DNA of 64,000 nt from Methyloprofundus sp. (GTDB lineage Bacteria; Pseudomonadota; Gammaproteobacteria; Methylococcales; Methylomonadaceae), in assembly GCA_016592635.1 (NCBI GenBank), contig AP023240.1:1963630-2027629 (forward strand), given 5' to 3'. A program made the translations under genes and the position numbers. Every line of letters begins with the position of its first letter. Positions within the stretch are counted from its first letter, which is position 1. Shown here piece after piece: positions 29,851-38,081 of the stretch. Under the pieces are notes generated by a model. The model was given only the letters and a program-made list of their open reading frames with translations, was not told the DNA's origin and made no database searches.

Positions 29851-30735
29851 TCATTTTATTTCAGCAATTAATTGTTGTATCATTGCTTCAGCTTGACGAA
29901 GATACCCACCGCCAAATAAATTCAAATGATTCAGAATATGATATAGATTATAAAGCACCTTGCGCGTTTTATAGCCTGCATCTAGTGGCCAAACTTCTGC
30001 ATAAGCATCATAAAATGTAGCCCCAAAGCCGCCAAATAACTCAGTCATGGCAATATCAGCTTCTCGATCGCCATAGTAACTTGCTGGATCATATATAACA
30101 GCATTGCCCTCCATATCAGCAGATGCATTACCCGCCCATAAATCACCGTGCAATAAGGAAGCCTGTGGCTGATAGGTAGAAAAAAAGGCAGGTAGCAATT
30201 GCCCCAAATACATACCTCTTTCCTGAAGCTTACCTTGAAAACCATTTTCTGCAGCTAATGTTAGCTGCATAAGTAAACGCCTCTTTTGCCAAAAATTTAC
30301 CCAATTATTAGTAGGCTTATTTTTTTGCGGATTACTACCAATATAATTATCGTGATGCCATCCGAAGTACGGCTGCTCCTTTTGGTGAATTTGAGCTAAT
30401 TGCTGCCCTAACTGCTGTCCTGTGGCTTGTGTTAACGACTTTAATTCAATATATTCCAACACCAAAAAAGCATTTTCACCTGCAATACCCTGCATAATTG
30501 GCTGTGGAATTCGCATAGCTTGTACTTGTGCTAACTCTTGTAAAGCCAATGCTTCTGCAGCAAACATATTCAATAAATCTGCATGATTAATTTTGATAAA
30601 ATAACTTTGCTCAACACCCTCGAGTCGATAGACACTATTGATATCACCACCATACATTGCATGCGATTTTATCAAAGTAAAGCGTTGCTTGGTCGCTTGT
30701 TCAATCTGCTCAATTATATTTTGCCATGCTTTCAT
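29851..30735 (-). CDS. Fructosamine/ketosamine-3-kinase-like protein
   Basis: A 294-residue cytoplasmic kinase-fold protein. GGDINSVYRLEG is the nucleotide loop, SLLHGDLWAGN holds the catalytic Asp and VIYDPASYYGDREADIAM the metal-binding Asp, all as in the FN3K/YniA family (about 290 residues). Such enzymes phosphorylate protein-bound sugar adducts so that they fall off. Bacterial members also act on ribulosamines or erythrulosamines; the exact substrate is open. Confidence 0.92.
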   Translation of the reverse strand: MKAWQNIIEQIEQATKQRFTLIKSHAMYGGDINSVYRLEGVEQSYFIKINHADLLNMFAAEALALQELAQVQAMRIPQPIMQGIAGENAFLVLEYIELKSLTQATGQQLGQQLAQIHQKEQPYFGWHHDNYIGSNPQKNKPTNNWVNFWQKRRLLMQLTLAAENGFQGKLQERGMYLGQLLPAFFSTYQPQASLLHGDLWAGNASADMEGNAVIYDPASYYGDREADIAMTELFGGFGATFYDAYAEVWPLDAGYKTRKVLYNLYHILNHLNLFGGGYLRQAEAMIQQLIAEIK

Positions 30736-30871
30736 TAATAATCCCTTACGGTATTAGGCTATTTCCTTAGGTCAAGGGAAGGACTAAAACTAACAGACTG
30801 TGCACCCCTTGCTATTATAAAATGGGGAGCCTAGGTCTTTAATTTGCTGATAGTCGAATAACAAAATTATA

Positions 30872-31432
30872 CTAAAATTGTCGTGCTTTTTTATCGGCAC
30901 TAGCGCCTCCCTTACTATCACCTAATTGCTTACGTATTTCAGCAATTAATAACCAGTTTTGCTTTTTTAACTTAGCATTACCTTCCGCTAATAACGCAGA
31001 TTTTTTAGCCAAGTTCTCTGCCAAGTCAGGTTGACCTTGTTGAAATCTTAACTTTGCTAATTTATATAATAACATTGCATTACGTGGTTCTATTCGTAAT
31101 GCACGTTCAATAGTCGCAACGGATTCATTTATATTCCCCTGCTCATAACTTGTATCAGCCTGCTCTAAAAGTGCCACTACCACGCCTGCAGATTGTGTTG
31201 GCGGTACTACATTTATTTCTTCCTGCTTCAGGATAACAGGCTTATGATCAACCTTTACTTGAGCAGTTGTAACTGGTCTTGTTTTTACTGAATCTGCTTT
31301 TGCTTGGCCAGATAATTTTTGTGCTGAATCAACTTGCCCATACACGGGGGCGGGCTTTTGCTTACCACTAAAAGAGCTACAGCCAACAACCCAATAAGTA
31401 CAAAAAACGAATAGTCCAATTTTTTTAATCAT
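30872..31432 (-). CDS. TPR-containing lipoprotein
   Basis: A 186-residue lipoprotein: lipobox VVGC (Cys18), a disordered Lys/Val/Pro/Gln-rich linker (~22-85), then about two TPR units (~90-165; ADTSYEQGNINESVATIERA and AMLLYKLAKLRFQQGQPDLA). Ser follows the Cys, so outer-membrane sorting is expected. It is transcribed in the same direction as the island genes to its right but a palindromic repeat separates them. Probably an adaptor for envelope protein complexes. Confidence 0.85.
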   Translation of the reverse strand: MIKKIGLFVFCTYWVVGCSSFSGKQKPAPVYGQVDSAQKLSGQAKADSVKTRPVTTAQVKVDHKPVILKQEEINVVPPTQSAGVVVALLEQADTSYEQGNINESVATIERALRIEPRNAMLLYKLAKLRFQQGQPDLAENLAKKSALLAEGNAKLKKQNWLLIAEIRKQLGDSKGGASADKKARQF

Positions 31433-31453
31433 TTACTCAAGATAATTTTTAGA

Positions 31454-31616
31454 TTAAGGACTGAGGATGAAATAACCCCCAAAACTGGCGCAGTATTTTT
31501 GTTCAGTTTCAAGGCGTGGAAATAGGCGCATAGCAAGCTACGCAACTATTTTCACAACACAGGAACTGGGCAAAAAGACAAGTCAGTTTCGGGGGTTATA
31601 AAATTCTCAGTCCTAA
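31454..31616. repeat. MITE-like long inverted repeat, copy 1
   Basis: About 163 bp with arms starting TTAAGGACTGAG and ending CTCAGTCCTAA, an inner AATAACCCCC/GGGGGTTAT pair and a central CGCATAGC...GCTACGC core. The core and its flanks match the element at 33048-33203, so both belong to one family whose outer arms differ. No coding capacity. Confidence 0.8.
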
Positions 31617-31631
31617 GGAGCATTAACAAAG

Positions 31632-32180
31632 TTAAAACAACTCAACGTCATCAGTATCCTCAGATTCACTCACATGTTGCTCAGCCAACTGTATAGCTTC
31701 TGCAACTGACTTCCCCTGTAAAATGGCATCAAACATAATTTTTTCAGACTCCATCGTGTAACCAGCACGAATTTTATCTTGTAATTTTTTCCATTCAAAT
31801 GGGTTATATAATAACTGTGGATTCTCGACAATTTCTGACAAGCCACTCAAGTTTTCAGTCACATGCTGTAAACATTGCTGCATACGATCATAAAATTGAA
31901 AAGCAATAATCGAAGAATGTACTTTATCGCTAGTCATCAAACAATGCTGCATCGCCTTATCTTTTGCTGCACAATCATCAATACTTCCTAAAGCTTGAGT
32001 AACCTCCGCTAAATTAGAAACCATGTCAGTAAAGGCCGCAGTTAAGGTGGTGACTGAATCATCTCCCTCCCGCATACTTGATTGCACTTGTGTTGCTGAT
32101 AAGGTAAGTAATTTAACAGTCTCTCTTACTTGGCTCCAATCTAAATCGGGCTGGTGAGAATTTGAACTTGATATTTCCAT
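31632..32180 (-). CDS. CheZ-like helical protein of unknown function
   Basis: A 182-residue, all-helical, acidic protein without signal peptide. The central part IAFQFYDRMQQCLQHVTENL recalls the helical hairpin of CheZ-type phosphatases and related small proteins with an F-x-D-R/Q pattern; I would not claim phosphatase activity. The C-terminus is acidic (SEDTDDVELF), similar in flavour to a CheY-binding peptide. It sits between two copies of a MITE-like repeat, apart from any chemotaxis gene. Function unknown. Confidence 0.6.
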   Translation of the reverse strand: MEISSSNSHQPDLDWSQVRETVKLLTLSATQVQSSMREGDDSVTTLTAAFTDMVSNLAEVTQALGSIDDCAAKDKAMQHCLMTSDKVHSSIIAFQFYDRMQQCLQHVTENLSGLSEIVENPQLLYNPFEWKKLQDKIRAGYTMESEKIMFDAILQGKSVAEAIQLAEQHVSESEDTDDVELF

Positions 32181-32412
32181 CTTTTAAGTATTTGTACAAA
32201 AATTATAATTGAGAATAAGGCATTGGTAACCCAAAGAAACAATTACTTCTTATAGGCTACACCTTAGTTTTAGGTTTAAAGGTAGCCTAGCATAAGCTTC
32301 GTTCCACTCTTGTGTGGGCTGAAGGAGACGGCAGGAATTCCAATAATATAGCTCTTATCGCCCTTTTTTTATAGGGAAACCCACCCACAGTCTATAAATA
32401 TCTCACTTTCTC

Positions 32413-33015
32413 TTATTCATCTTCCATAGCGGCAATACCTGCTGCCATTTCATCATGAGATTTTTGCGCTTTAAACTCTTGCCATAATGCCTTCTCATTT
32501 TTCATACTGGTTTTGACTGCATTTTCAACTAATGCTTGGGTTTTTTCTGCATCTAAACCAACCAATACATACATTCTACCTTCAGGGCCAGTACGTGTTT
32601 TATAAACCCTCATTCCTGTTAGCGTTTTACTGGAAATGGTTTTAATAGTACTACTTGCAGCGGCATCAACCGTTTCTGTACTACCCATGCCGGTGGTACC
32701 AATGTACTGCTTCACCATTTTGGCAACTTTTACTTTAAATTGCTCAACAAGGTGCCCTAATGCTGCAGCCTTAGCCATATCCTTCATATAAGCCTGCCCT
32801 GCATAAGATTTTTCTGCCGTCCCCACAGCTTGAACTTCCAAGCCAGGCACGGGCTCATCACAAACCCAGCCAGGTGCAATTGTTTGATTAGGAAACACAC
32901 AATCAGCAGCAATGGGAGCAGGAACAGCTGACACACTGACAGGGTCTACTTTTTTGTCTGCACAAGCCACTAAATTAGCGGCCAAAAGAATAAGTACTGG
33001 TTTTACTAACTTCAT
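32413..33015 (-). CDS. LPP20-family lipoprotein
   Basis: A 200-residue lipoprotein (lipobox NLVAC, Cys18). After a Pro/Ala linker it has PGWVCDEPVPG and VQAVGTAEKSYAG, then helices and a strand RMYVLVGLD, the pattern of LPP20-type domains. Ala at +2 suggests outer-membrane placement. Two more proteins with this kind of domain (34409 and 34923) follow upstream on the same strand, with an MltC-like enzyme between. It starts the left half of an envelope island. Confidence 0.83.
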   Translation of the reverse strand: MKLVKPVLILLAANLVACADKKVDPVSVSAVPAPIAADCVFPNQTIAPGWVCDEPVPGLEVQAVGTAEKSYAGQAYMKDMAKAAALGHLVEQFKVKVAKMVKQYIGTTGMGSTETVDAAASSTIKTISSKTLTGMRVYKTRTGPEGRMYVLVGLDAEKTQALVENAVKTSMKNEKALWQEFKAQKSHDEMAAGIAAMEDE

Positions 33016-33047
33016 AATAATTTTCCTTTAGTGGATGTAAAAATTAT

Positions 33048-33203
33048 GGAATGGGCACGGGATGATTTCAGCAATTGGCACAGAATTTTTATTCGTATTC
33101 AAGGCGTTGAAACAGACGCATAGCTAGCTACGCAACTGTTTCAATAACGCAGAAGACGGATAAAAAGGCCAGCTAGTTGCTGAAATCATTTCGTGCACGT
33201 TCC
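33048..33203. repeat. MITE-like long inverted repeat, copy 2
   Basis: About 156 bp; outer arms GGAATGGGCACG and the complement of CGTGCACGTTCC plus a perfect ATGATTTCAGCAA/TTGCTGAAATCAT pair, and a central GCATAGCTAGCTACGC. The central 60-70 bp match 31500-31575. Its right end reaches the stop codon of the mltC-like gene. Confidence 0.8.
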
Positions 33204-34408
33204 TAAGGTTGATACTTTGCCATGCGAGTAGCAACACGTTTGATATAGTGCTTAGTCTCATCATGTGGCAAATGCTTGCGCAAATGCCGATAAACTTCAC
33301 TGGCAGACATTTTATTAATTTTGGTAATGGCCTTATTAATATTATAAGAACCAATAAAACTTTTAGCGACATTACCTGCCCCTGTATTATAGGCAGCAAT
33401 AGTACAAAATAAGCGACTAGTACTATCTTCAATTTTACGTAAATAACTATAATATAGTATATGTAAATAAGCACCGCCTACCGCAATATTGTTATTACTA
33501 TTGTACAAATAAGAAGGTGCTAAAACTTTAGTCTTACCAAATAGGTATTTAGTCGCATCCTTACCTGCACTAACTGGCACAATTTGCATTAGCCCATAAG
33601 CAGGAATGTGTGATTTTGCTAATGGATTAAAATTACTCTCAGTCTCAATCACAGCATAGACCAAAGCCTCAGGAATCTTTTCTTTTTTAGCTATCTGCTG
33701 TACACGCGCAGAATACTTGCTTGCTTTTGCAGATAATTTTTTAGGTATTTTAAAACTAACTTTAACAATCTGTTGTTTAGCATTAATGGGCTTAGTTTCC
33801 GTGGTAGCAGAACTGACTAATGTATTTGCCAACTGAGTCACTGCGGGCTTATTAGTCAATTCAACCTTAGCTACTAAAGGAGCCATCACTAGAGTATTTG
33901 CCGAAGGCTTCCCTGTTTTCACCACATCGCTATGCTGTTTGATTTTAGTTTCAACTTTCTGTGCAACCACATCATTAGCAAAAGCTTGCTGCTCAGTCGT
34001 TGTTAATAAATTAACAACACTTTGCTGAGCTTGTTGTTTTAAGTTGGCAGCCGAATCAGTTTTATAAGCTAAAAATTCAACTTCGACAGTGCCTGTTTCA
34101 AAATTAACTGACTCGCGTACTCGTCCATTGCTGGCATAGTTAACCCAGGTCGTTTTATCGCTTTCTTTAAAACTCCCCCATTGTTTAGTCACTTGAGCAC
34201 GGTATCGCTTTGACTCTTGCAGATAGGTTTGTTGCAAATCCTTAAATCCGGCATCTAGTGCTTTTTTATACTGTTCGAAGTCTTGCTTAGTTGTTGTACT
34301 ATAGTTTGTTGCAGCCTGTTGCTGCTGTTTTTTATAAGCGTCGAACGCATTATCTGCCACTGCCGGAGCCGTTAACAATAATAAAACCGGCATCAATTTT
34401 ATATTCAT
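33203..34408 (-). CDS. MltC-like lytic murein transglycosylase
   Basis: A 401-residue exported enzyme (signal peptide to ~18, LLLLTAPAVA). The N-terminal domain (~20-130; WGSFKESDKTTWVNYASNGR, VNFETGTVEVEFLAY) is the DUF3393 module of MltC; the C-terminal SLT domain (~245-395) has the catalytic Glu in YAVIETESNFNP, AYGLMQIVPVSAG and CTIAAYNTGAGNV. It would cut glycan strands with 1,6-anhydro ring formation. Unlike E. coli MltC it shows no lipobox. It begins one base after the stop of the lipoprotein gene upstream, whose last codons hold its RBS (GGAGGGTGA). Confidence 0.92.
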   Translation of the reverse strand: MNIKLMPVLLLLTAPAVADNAFDAYKKQQQQAATNYSTTTKQDFEQYKKALDAGFKDLQQTYLQESKRYRAQVTKQWGSFKESDKTTWVNYASNGRVRESVNFETGTVEVEFLAYKTDSAANLKQQAQQSVVNLLTTTEQQAFANDVVAQKVETKIKQHSDVVKTGKPSANTLVMAPLVAKVELTNKPAVTQLANTLVSSATTETKPINAKQQIVKVSFKIPKKLSAKASKYSARVQQIAKKEKIPEALVYAVIETESNFNPLAKSHIPAYGLMQIVPVSAGKDATKYLFGKTKVLAPSYLYNSNNNIAVGGAYLHILYYSYLRKIEDSTSRLFCTIAAYNTGAGNVAKSFIGSYNINKAITKINKMSASEVYRHLRKHLPHDETKHYIKRVATRMAKYQP

Positions 34409-34861
34409 CTATTCACCCTCCAAAACAACCCACATATAAATTTTCTGAGTAATCAAATCATTCCATAAATCTCGAACTTTAGCTCTTACTTCTATACTCT
34501 CATTTGCAGAAGTCACTGTTGCAAATGAAGTCACTGATGAATGCCCTGAAACATCATCATTTTTCACTGACACCACTTTACTTACCACCGCATCCTGCGA
34601 AACATCCAACCCTCCATTTGCTGCAGCTAGCTCGACAACTGCTCTATTAAATAATAAGGCACGCGTTTTTTCAGGCTTAATATGCTTCGCCATTTGCACG
34701 ACAACTCCTTCAGGGGGCGTTTTATTTACCCAACAAGGCCGGCCATTTTTATCCATTACATTTGCATTACAATCAACCTGTTGAGGTTTAGTCGTTGCGC
34801 AGCTACTTAAAAAAAGCATCAACACAGCACTAGCTATACTCCATCTACCCACTTTTATCAT
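34409..34861 (-). CDS. Small LPP20-like lipoprotein
   Basis: A 150-residue lipoprotein (lipobox LSSC, Cys21). It has GRPCWVNKTPPEGVVVQMAK, then helix-rich sequence and a strand MWVVLEGE, resembling a single LPP20/SHD-like domain. Two further Cys (VDCNAN, RPCW) may form a disulfide. It is directly joined to the mltC-like gene (stop TAG touches the next ATG), so the two proteins are probably made together and may act together at the outer membrane. Confidence 0.75.
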   Translation of the reverse strand: MIKVGRWSIASAVLMLFLSSCATTKPQQVDCNANVMDKNGRPCWVNKTPPEGVVVQMAKHIKPEKTRALLFNRAVVELAAANGGLDVSQDAVVSKVVSVKNDDVSGHSSVTSFATVTSANESIEVRAKVRDLWNDLITQKIYMWVVLEGE

Positions 34862-34922
34862 TATTAAACCATCAAACTTTGTATTGTATTTATGAATCTA
34901 ACACAGATTATTAATCTACGTC

Positions 34923-36470
34923 CTAATTTCTTGGCCTTGTAGTATAGGTTAAAGTCGTTTCAGACGTTAGTACCTTATTTTTATTTTGCTTTAAACGCAA
35001 CGCCCGCGTTTTAGACACGCCTGCTGCCGCATTGCCCTGACTACCTGCTAGTGCATAATAACCACTTCCCTCAGCTGGCAAATACATATAAGCATGCTTA
35101 GGTAATCGAGAAAATTTCTTATTAGCTGCCACTAATTGCAAATGCTCGGTACCATAAGGTCTACTCACTTCAAATTCAGCAATTTCAATATATTTATTCG
35201 CTTGATCTTGCGGTATATATCGTACAAACCTCGCATCTCCATGTGCATCATTGAGTTCTAATAAATAGGAAAACTGCGAGCCATTACGTAACACATGCCC
35301 AACAATATAATAATAACCAGCCTGATTTAAGCGCACCAAAAGTTTTACAGTATCCCCCCCTTTATAATAAAGTGTTTCAGATCCATGTAAGGTTTTCAAT
35401 TCAGCATGAAACTTATTACTTAAAGCAACCTCATTATGCAACAACATTTCAAAGGAAACCGAGGTAGGTTTAGATCGAAACGCTTGGTGTGCAGAACGCT
35501 CAATAATGACACTATTAGTATGAAGCACCTTATAATTCAGATCTACCAAACGATAACTTACAAAAATATTACCATTGGCAAGTATTTCATATTCGCCGTC
35601 CATATTATATTTAGCTCGCTCAGGCAAACTAACCGTATGCAACAAAGGAGACAAATGCTTTTTAAGCGCTGATGCAAATGGAGTCACCTCTTGTACATTT
35701 TTAGGTATCGGGGGATGTAAATAAATACTATTTTCTGTCACTCCCTTTGCTAAAATTTTTGCTGCAAAACGTAATGAACTTGCTCTACCCTCCAACTGCT
35801 TTAACCGGTATCGAAGTTTCTTTAGGTCAACTTTCGGCCTTGCTTGTTGTGTGTACCCCCCTAGTACATTTGCAACCAAACGCTTTTTGTCATACTGTGG
35901 AATATCAGCAACTAAAGCACTCGTCACTTGATAACGTTGATCAGCTGTTAAATTCTGCTGTAAAGCCCGTTGATTATCTGCGATTGCTTTGGTTAATTTA
36001 TCCAACTCCCGCACATAAATAGGCAGTGAATATTGGCTATCAACCCATGCTTGAAAACGCAGCAGCCCTTGCTCACTGGCAAGTTGCTGATATTGCACAC
36101 CTAAAATAGGCAGCTCGGAACGGGTATTCACTTGAACTACACTCCCACAATCACCATATTGATTAGTACAAATTTTAACCTGATTCACCACATCAACTTG
36201 AATACTACCCGCTAAATTCTTTAATGCATCCCGACGAGCTTTATCTATTGAATCACCATAACCATTACCAACGATGGTTTTCACCTGACCTTTAATTCCC
36301 ATTGCCACATCCAGCTCATTAAAAGCCTGTTGCTGGGCAACTGGATTATGAGTCACTGTCACTTTAGCAGTATTACTTGCATGATTCGAAGCCCCCCCCC
36401 CACAAGCACTCAAGAAAATTACTGCATGAATCAATATGATACTTAAAACACATTTTTTAGCGTTATTCAT
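34923..36470 (-). CDS. LPP20 domain fused to DUF4384-like domain, lipoprotein
   Basis: A 515-residue lipoprotein (lipobox LSAC, Cys23, then a Gly/Asn/Ser linker). The N-terminal part (~55-165; IVGNGYGDSIDKARRDALKN, QAWVDSQYSLP) is LPP20-like; a helical stretch follows (~165-245); a FlgO/CsgG-like accessory region may lie at ~260-345; the C-terminal domain (~350-475; YKGGDTVKLLVRLNQAGYYY, EIAEFEVSRPYGTEHLQLVA) looks like DUF4384, which occurs in serine/threonine-kinase and caspase-linked envelope proteins. It starts the minus-strand half of the island, divergent from the CsgG-like gene. Confidence 0.8.
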   Translation of the reverse strand: MNNAKKCVLSIILIHAVIFLSACGGGASNHASNTAKVTVTHNPVAQQQAFNELDVAMGIKGQVKTIVGNGYGDSIDKARRDALKNLAGSIQVDVVNQVKICTNQYGDCGSVVQVNTRSELPILGVQYQQLASEQGLLRFQAWVDSQYSLPIYVRELDKLTKAIADNQRALQQNLTADQRYQVTSALVADIPQYDKKRLVANVLGGYTQQARPKVDLKKLRYRLKQLEGRASSLRFAAKILAKGVTENSIYLHPPIPKNVQEVTPFASALKKHLSPLLHTVSLPERAKYNMDGEYEILANGNIFVSYRLVDLNYKVLHTNSVIIERSAHQAFRSKPTSVSFEMLLHNEVALSNKFHAELKTLHGSETLYYKGGDTVKLLVRLNQAGYYYIVGHVLRNGSQFSYLLELNDAHGDARFVRYIPQDQANKYIEIAEFEVSRPYGTEHLQLVAANKKFSRLPKHAYMYLPAEGSGYYALAGSQGNAAAGVSKTRALRLKQNKNKVLTSETTLTYTTRPRN

Positions 36471-37040
36471 TTAGGCACTCACGACTCTTTAATCTATTGA
36501 TCTCGATTATACCTATAAGCCAATCATTTCCATAGCATATGCAAGGAAAGTACGACTATCTCACTCTGTTAACTTTGTTGAGAACGTAGACTTTCAGATT
36601 TGATACCCCCGTATTAGTTAACTCAACTATCAATTTATTCTTTAGCACACAGTTTATATAAAAAGTAACGCAGAAAAAAGGACATATGTCCCTTTTTTAT
36701 GAGCTATTATTGCCAAGAATTTATTACAGTGAAGGCTTAAACTATACCCAGTTTCAAAAACAGCAATGATATTAAAATCATCAAGACAGCATATTTTAAT
36801 TACTAGCTTGATGGCAAAAAGAAAATATCATTACTTACACCAACATCTGCTTAAGTAGTTGATTACTATATCTAGATATAATAAATTCATAATATTATTT
36901 TATCTAGAAACGAAGTGCTTAAGGTGTTATTATCCTCAAGCCCCTTTAAAGGGTGAGGGTTTGTATTAAAATCATCGGCTATTTTAACTGAGCAAAAAGC
37001 TTTATTAGCCTTAATAAAAATAATATTAAAAGGAAAAACC
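36471..37040. promoter_or_regulatory. 570-bp divergent control region of the envelope island
   Basis: No gene is visible. It separates the minus-strand LPP20 genes from the plus-strand CsgG genes. It holds the palindrome GGACATATGTCC at 36680-36691 flanked by A6 and T6 runs, the perfect palindrome TATATCTAGATATA at 36867-36880 and a hairpin at 36934-36957 (CCTCA...TGAGG with CCCTTTAAAGGG inside). AAAAGGAAAAACC just before 37041 is the RBS. The palindromes are candidate operators or, for the first, a two-way terminator. Confidence 0.5.
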
Positions 37041-37919
37041 ATGTTATTACGTATACTTATGTTCGTATGCTTTTTTTATACCAACTCTCTGTTAGCTGGC
37101 AGTACGCAACCATCCGTTGCGATTAAAGATCCACTGGTTGGAGCTGGTGTTTCCAATAATCTCAAGAAAATACTCGATATCGATCAAATTCGTCGCGAAA
37201 TGGAAGCTGCCTTTAGAGCAACACGTAAATTTAGAGTCCTCAGCCGTGATAAGGCAACATTAGGTGCATTATTAGAAGAACAAAATTTTGCTCAATCAGA
37301 CTTTGCAAAAGGTGATGCGGCAGCTACTGGTGAACTCAATAATGCTAATTATTTAATTTTGCCCACCGTCACCGACTTTAAATTCTATCGTTCACACAAA
37401 GCACTACCTAATTTTGATAGTAAATTTAAGCGTAGCGATTATGGCCGCTTAGTGATTAGTGCACAAATGCTGGATACATCCACAGGCCAAATTGTCACCA
37501 CTTTTTCATTAAAATCCACCTTTTCTACTGCTGCCACTATTGTAAATAGTAAAGGAGGTAGACCAAGCAGCGTTTATTTCACAAAAATGGCTAAATCAGT
37601 TTCTGGTACATTAGCCACTCAATTTGTCGCACAAGTTTATCCGATGAAAGTTATCAAACGCTCTGCTAATGGCACGCTTATCATTAACAGAGGTGCTGAT
37701 GGAGGCTTAAAAAAAGGTGATAAATTACAAGTATTCTCAGCAGGTGAAGAGCTAATTGACCCTGATACAGGTGAATCATTAGGCTCTAGCGAAGAATATA
37801 TTGGTGATGTTGTTGTCACCCGCATCAACCCTAAAATTACTTTTGTAAAAATCCTCAAAGAAACAGCTCCAGATTATATGCCAATGACGCGAGGCAGTAT
37901 TTTAAGACGACCACAATAA
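37041..37919 (+). CDS. CsgG-like secreted protein
   Basis: A 292-residue exported protein (signal peptide to ~19, TNSLLAG). Residues ~25-200 follow the CsgG/TolB-N-like fold: FRATRKFRVLSRDKATLGAL, NANYLILPTVTDFKFY, DTSTGQIVTTFSLKS. The C-terminal ~80 residues (GTLIINRGADGGLKKGD, EELIDPDTGESLG, GDVVVTRI) form a FlgT-C-like domain. There is no lipobox, unlike the curli pore CsgG. It is probably part of an outer-membrane assembly with the next gene, which repeats the same two-domain design twice. Confidence 0.8.
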   Translation: MLLRILMFVCFFYTNSLLAGSTQPSVAIKDPLVGAGVSNNLKKILDIDQIRREMEAAFRATRKFRVLSRDKATLGALLEEQNFAQSDFAKGDAAATGELNNANYLILPTVTDFKFYRSHKALPNFDSKFKRSDYGRLVISAQMLDTSTGQIVTTFSLKSTFSTAATIVNSKGGRPSSVYFTKMAKSVSGTLATQFVAQVYPMKVIKRSANGTLIINRGADGGLKKGDKLQVFSAGEELIDPDTGESLGSSEEYIGDVVVTRINPKITFVKILKETAPDYMPMTRGSILRRPQ

Positions 37920-38081
37920 TACACACGCAATAATTTAGGAGTGTAAATGATTGCATTCTCGCTCCTAAATTATTGCATAGTTCAACTCTCAACCTTTTAG
38001 CTAATAACGCCCTATTTGAATGCTTTATAAAATACAGCAACCAGACACTCAGAGAAGGCTTAACAAAATAATTATTGAGCA

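Noticed and set aside
31454..33203. CRISPR-like repeats
   Set aside because: Only two copies 1.6 kb apart with internal symmetry and no regular spacers; they are MITE-like palindromes.
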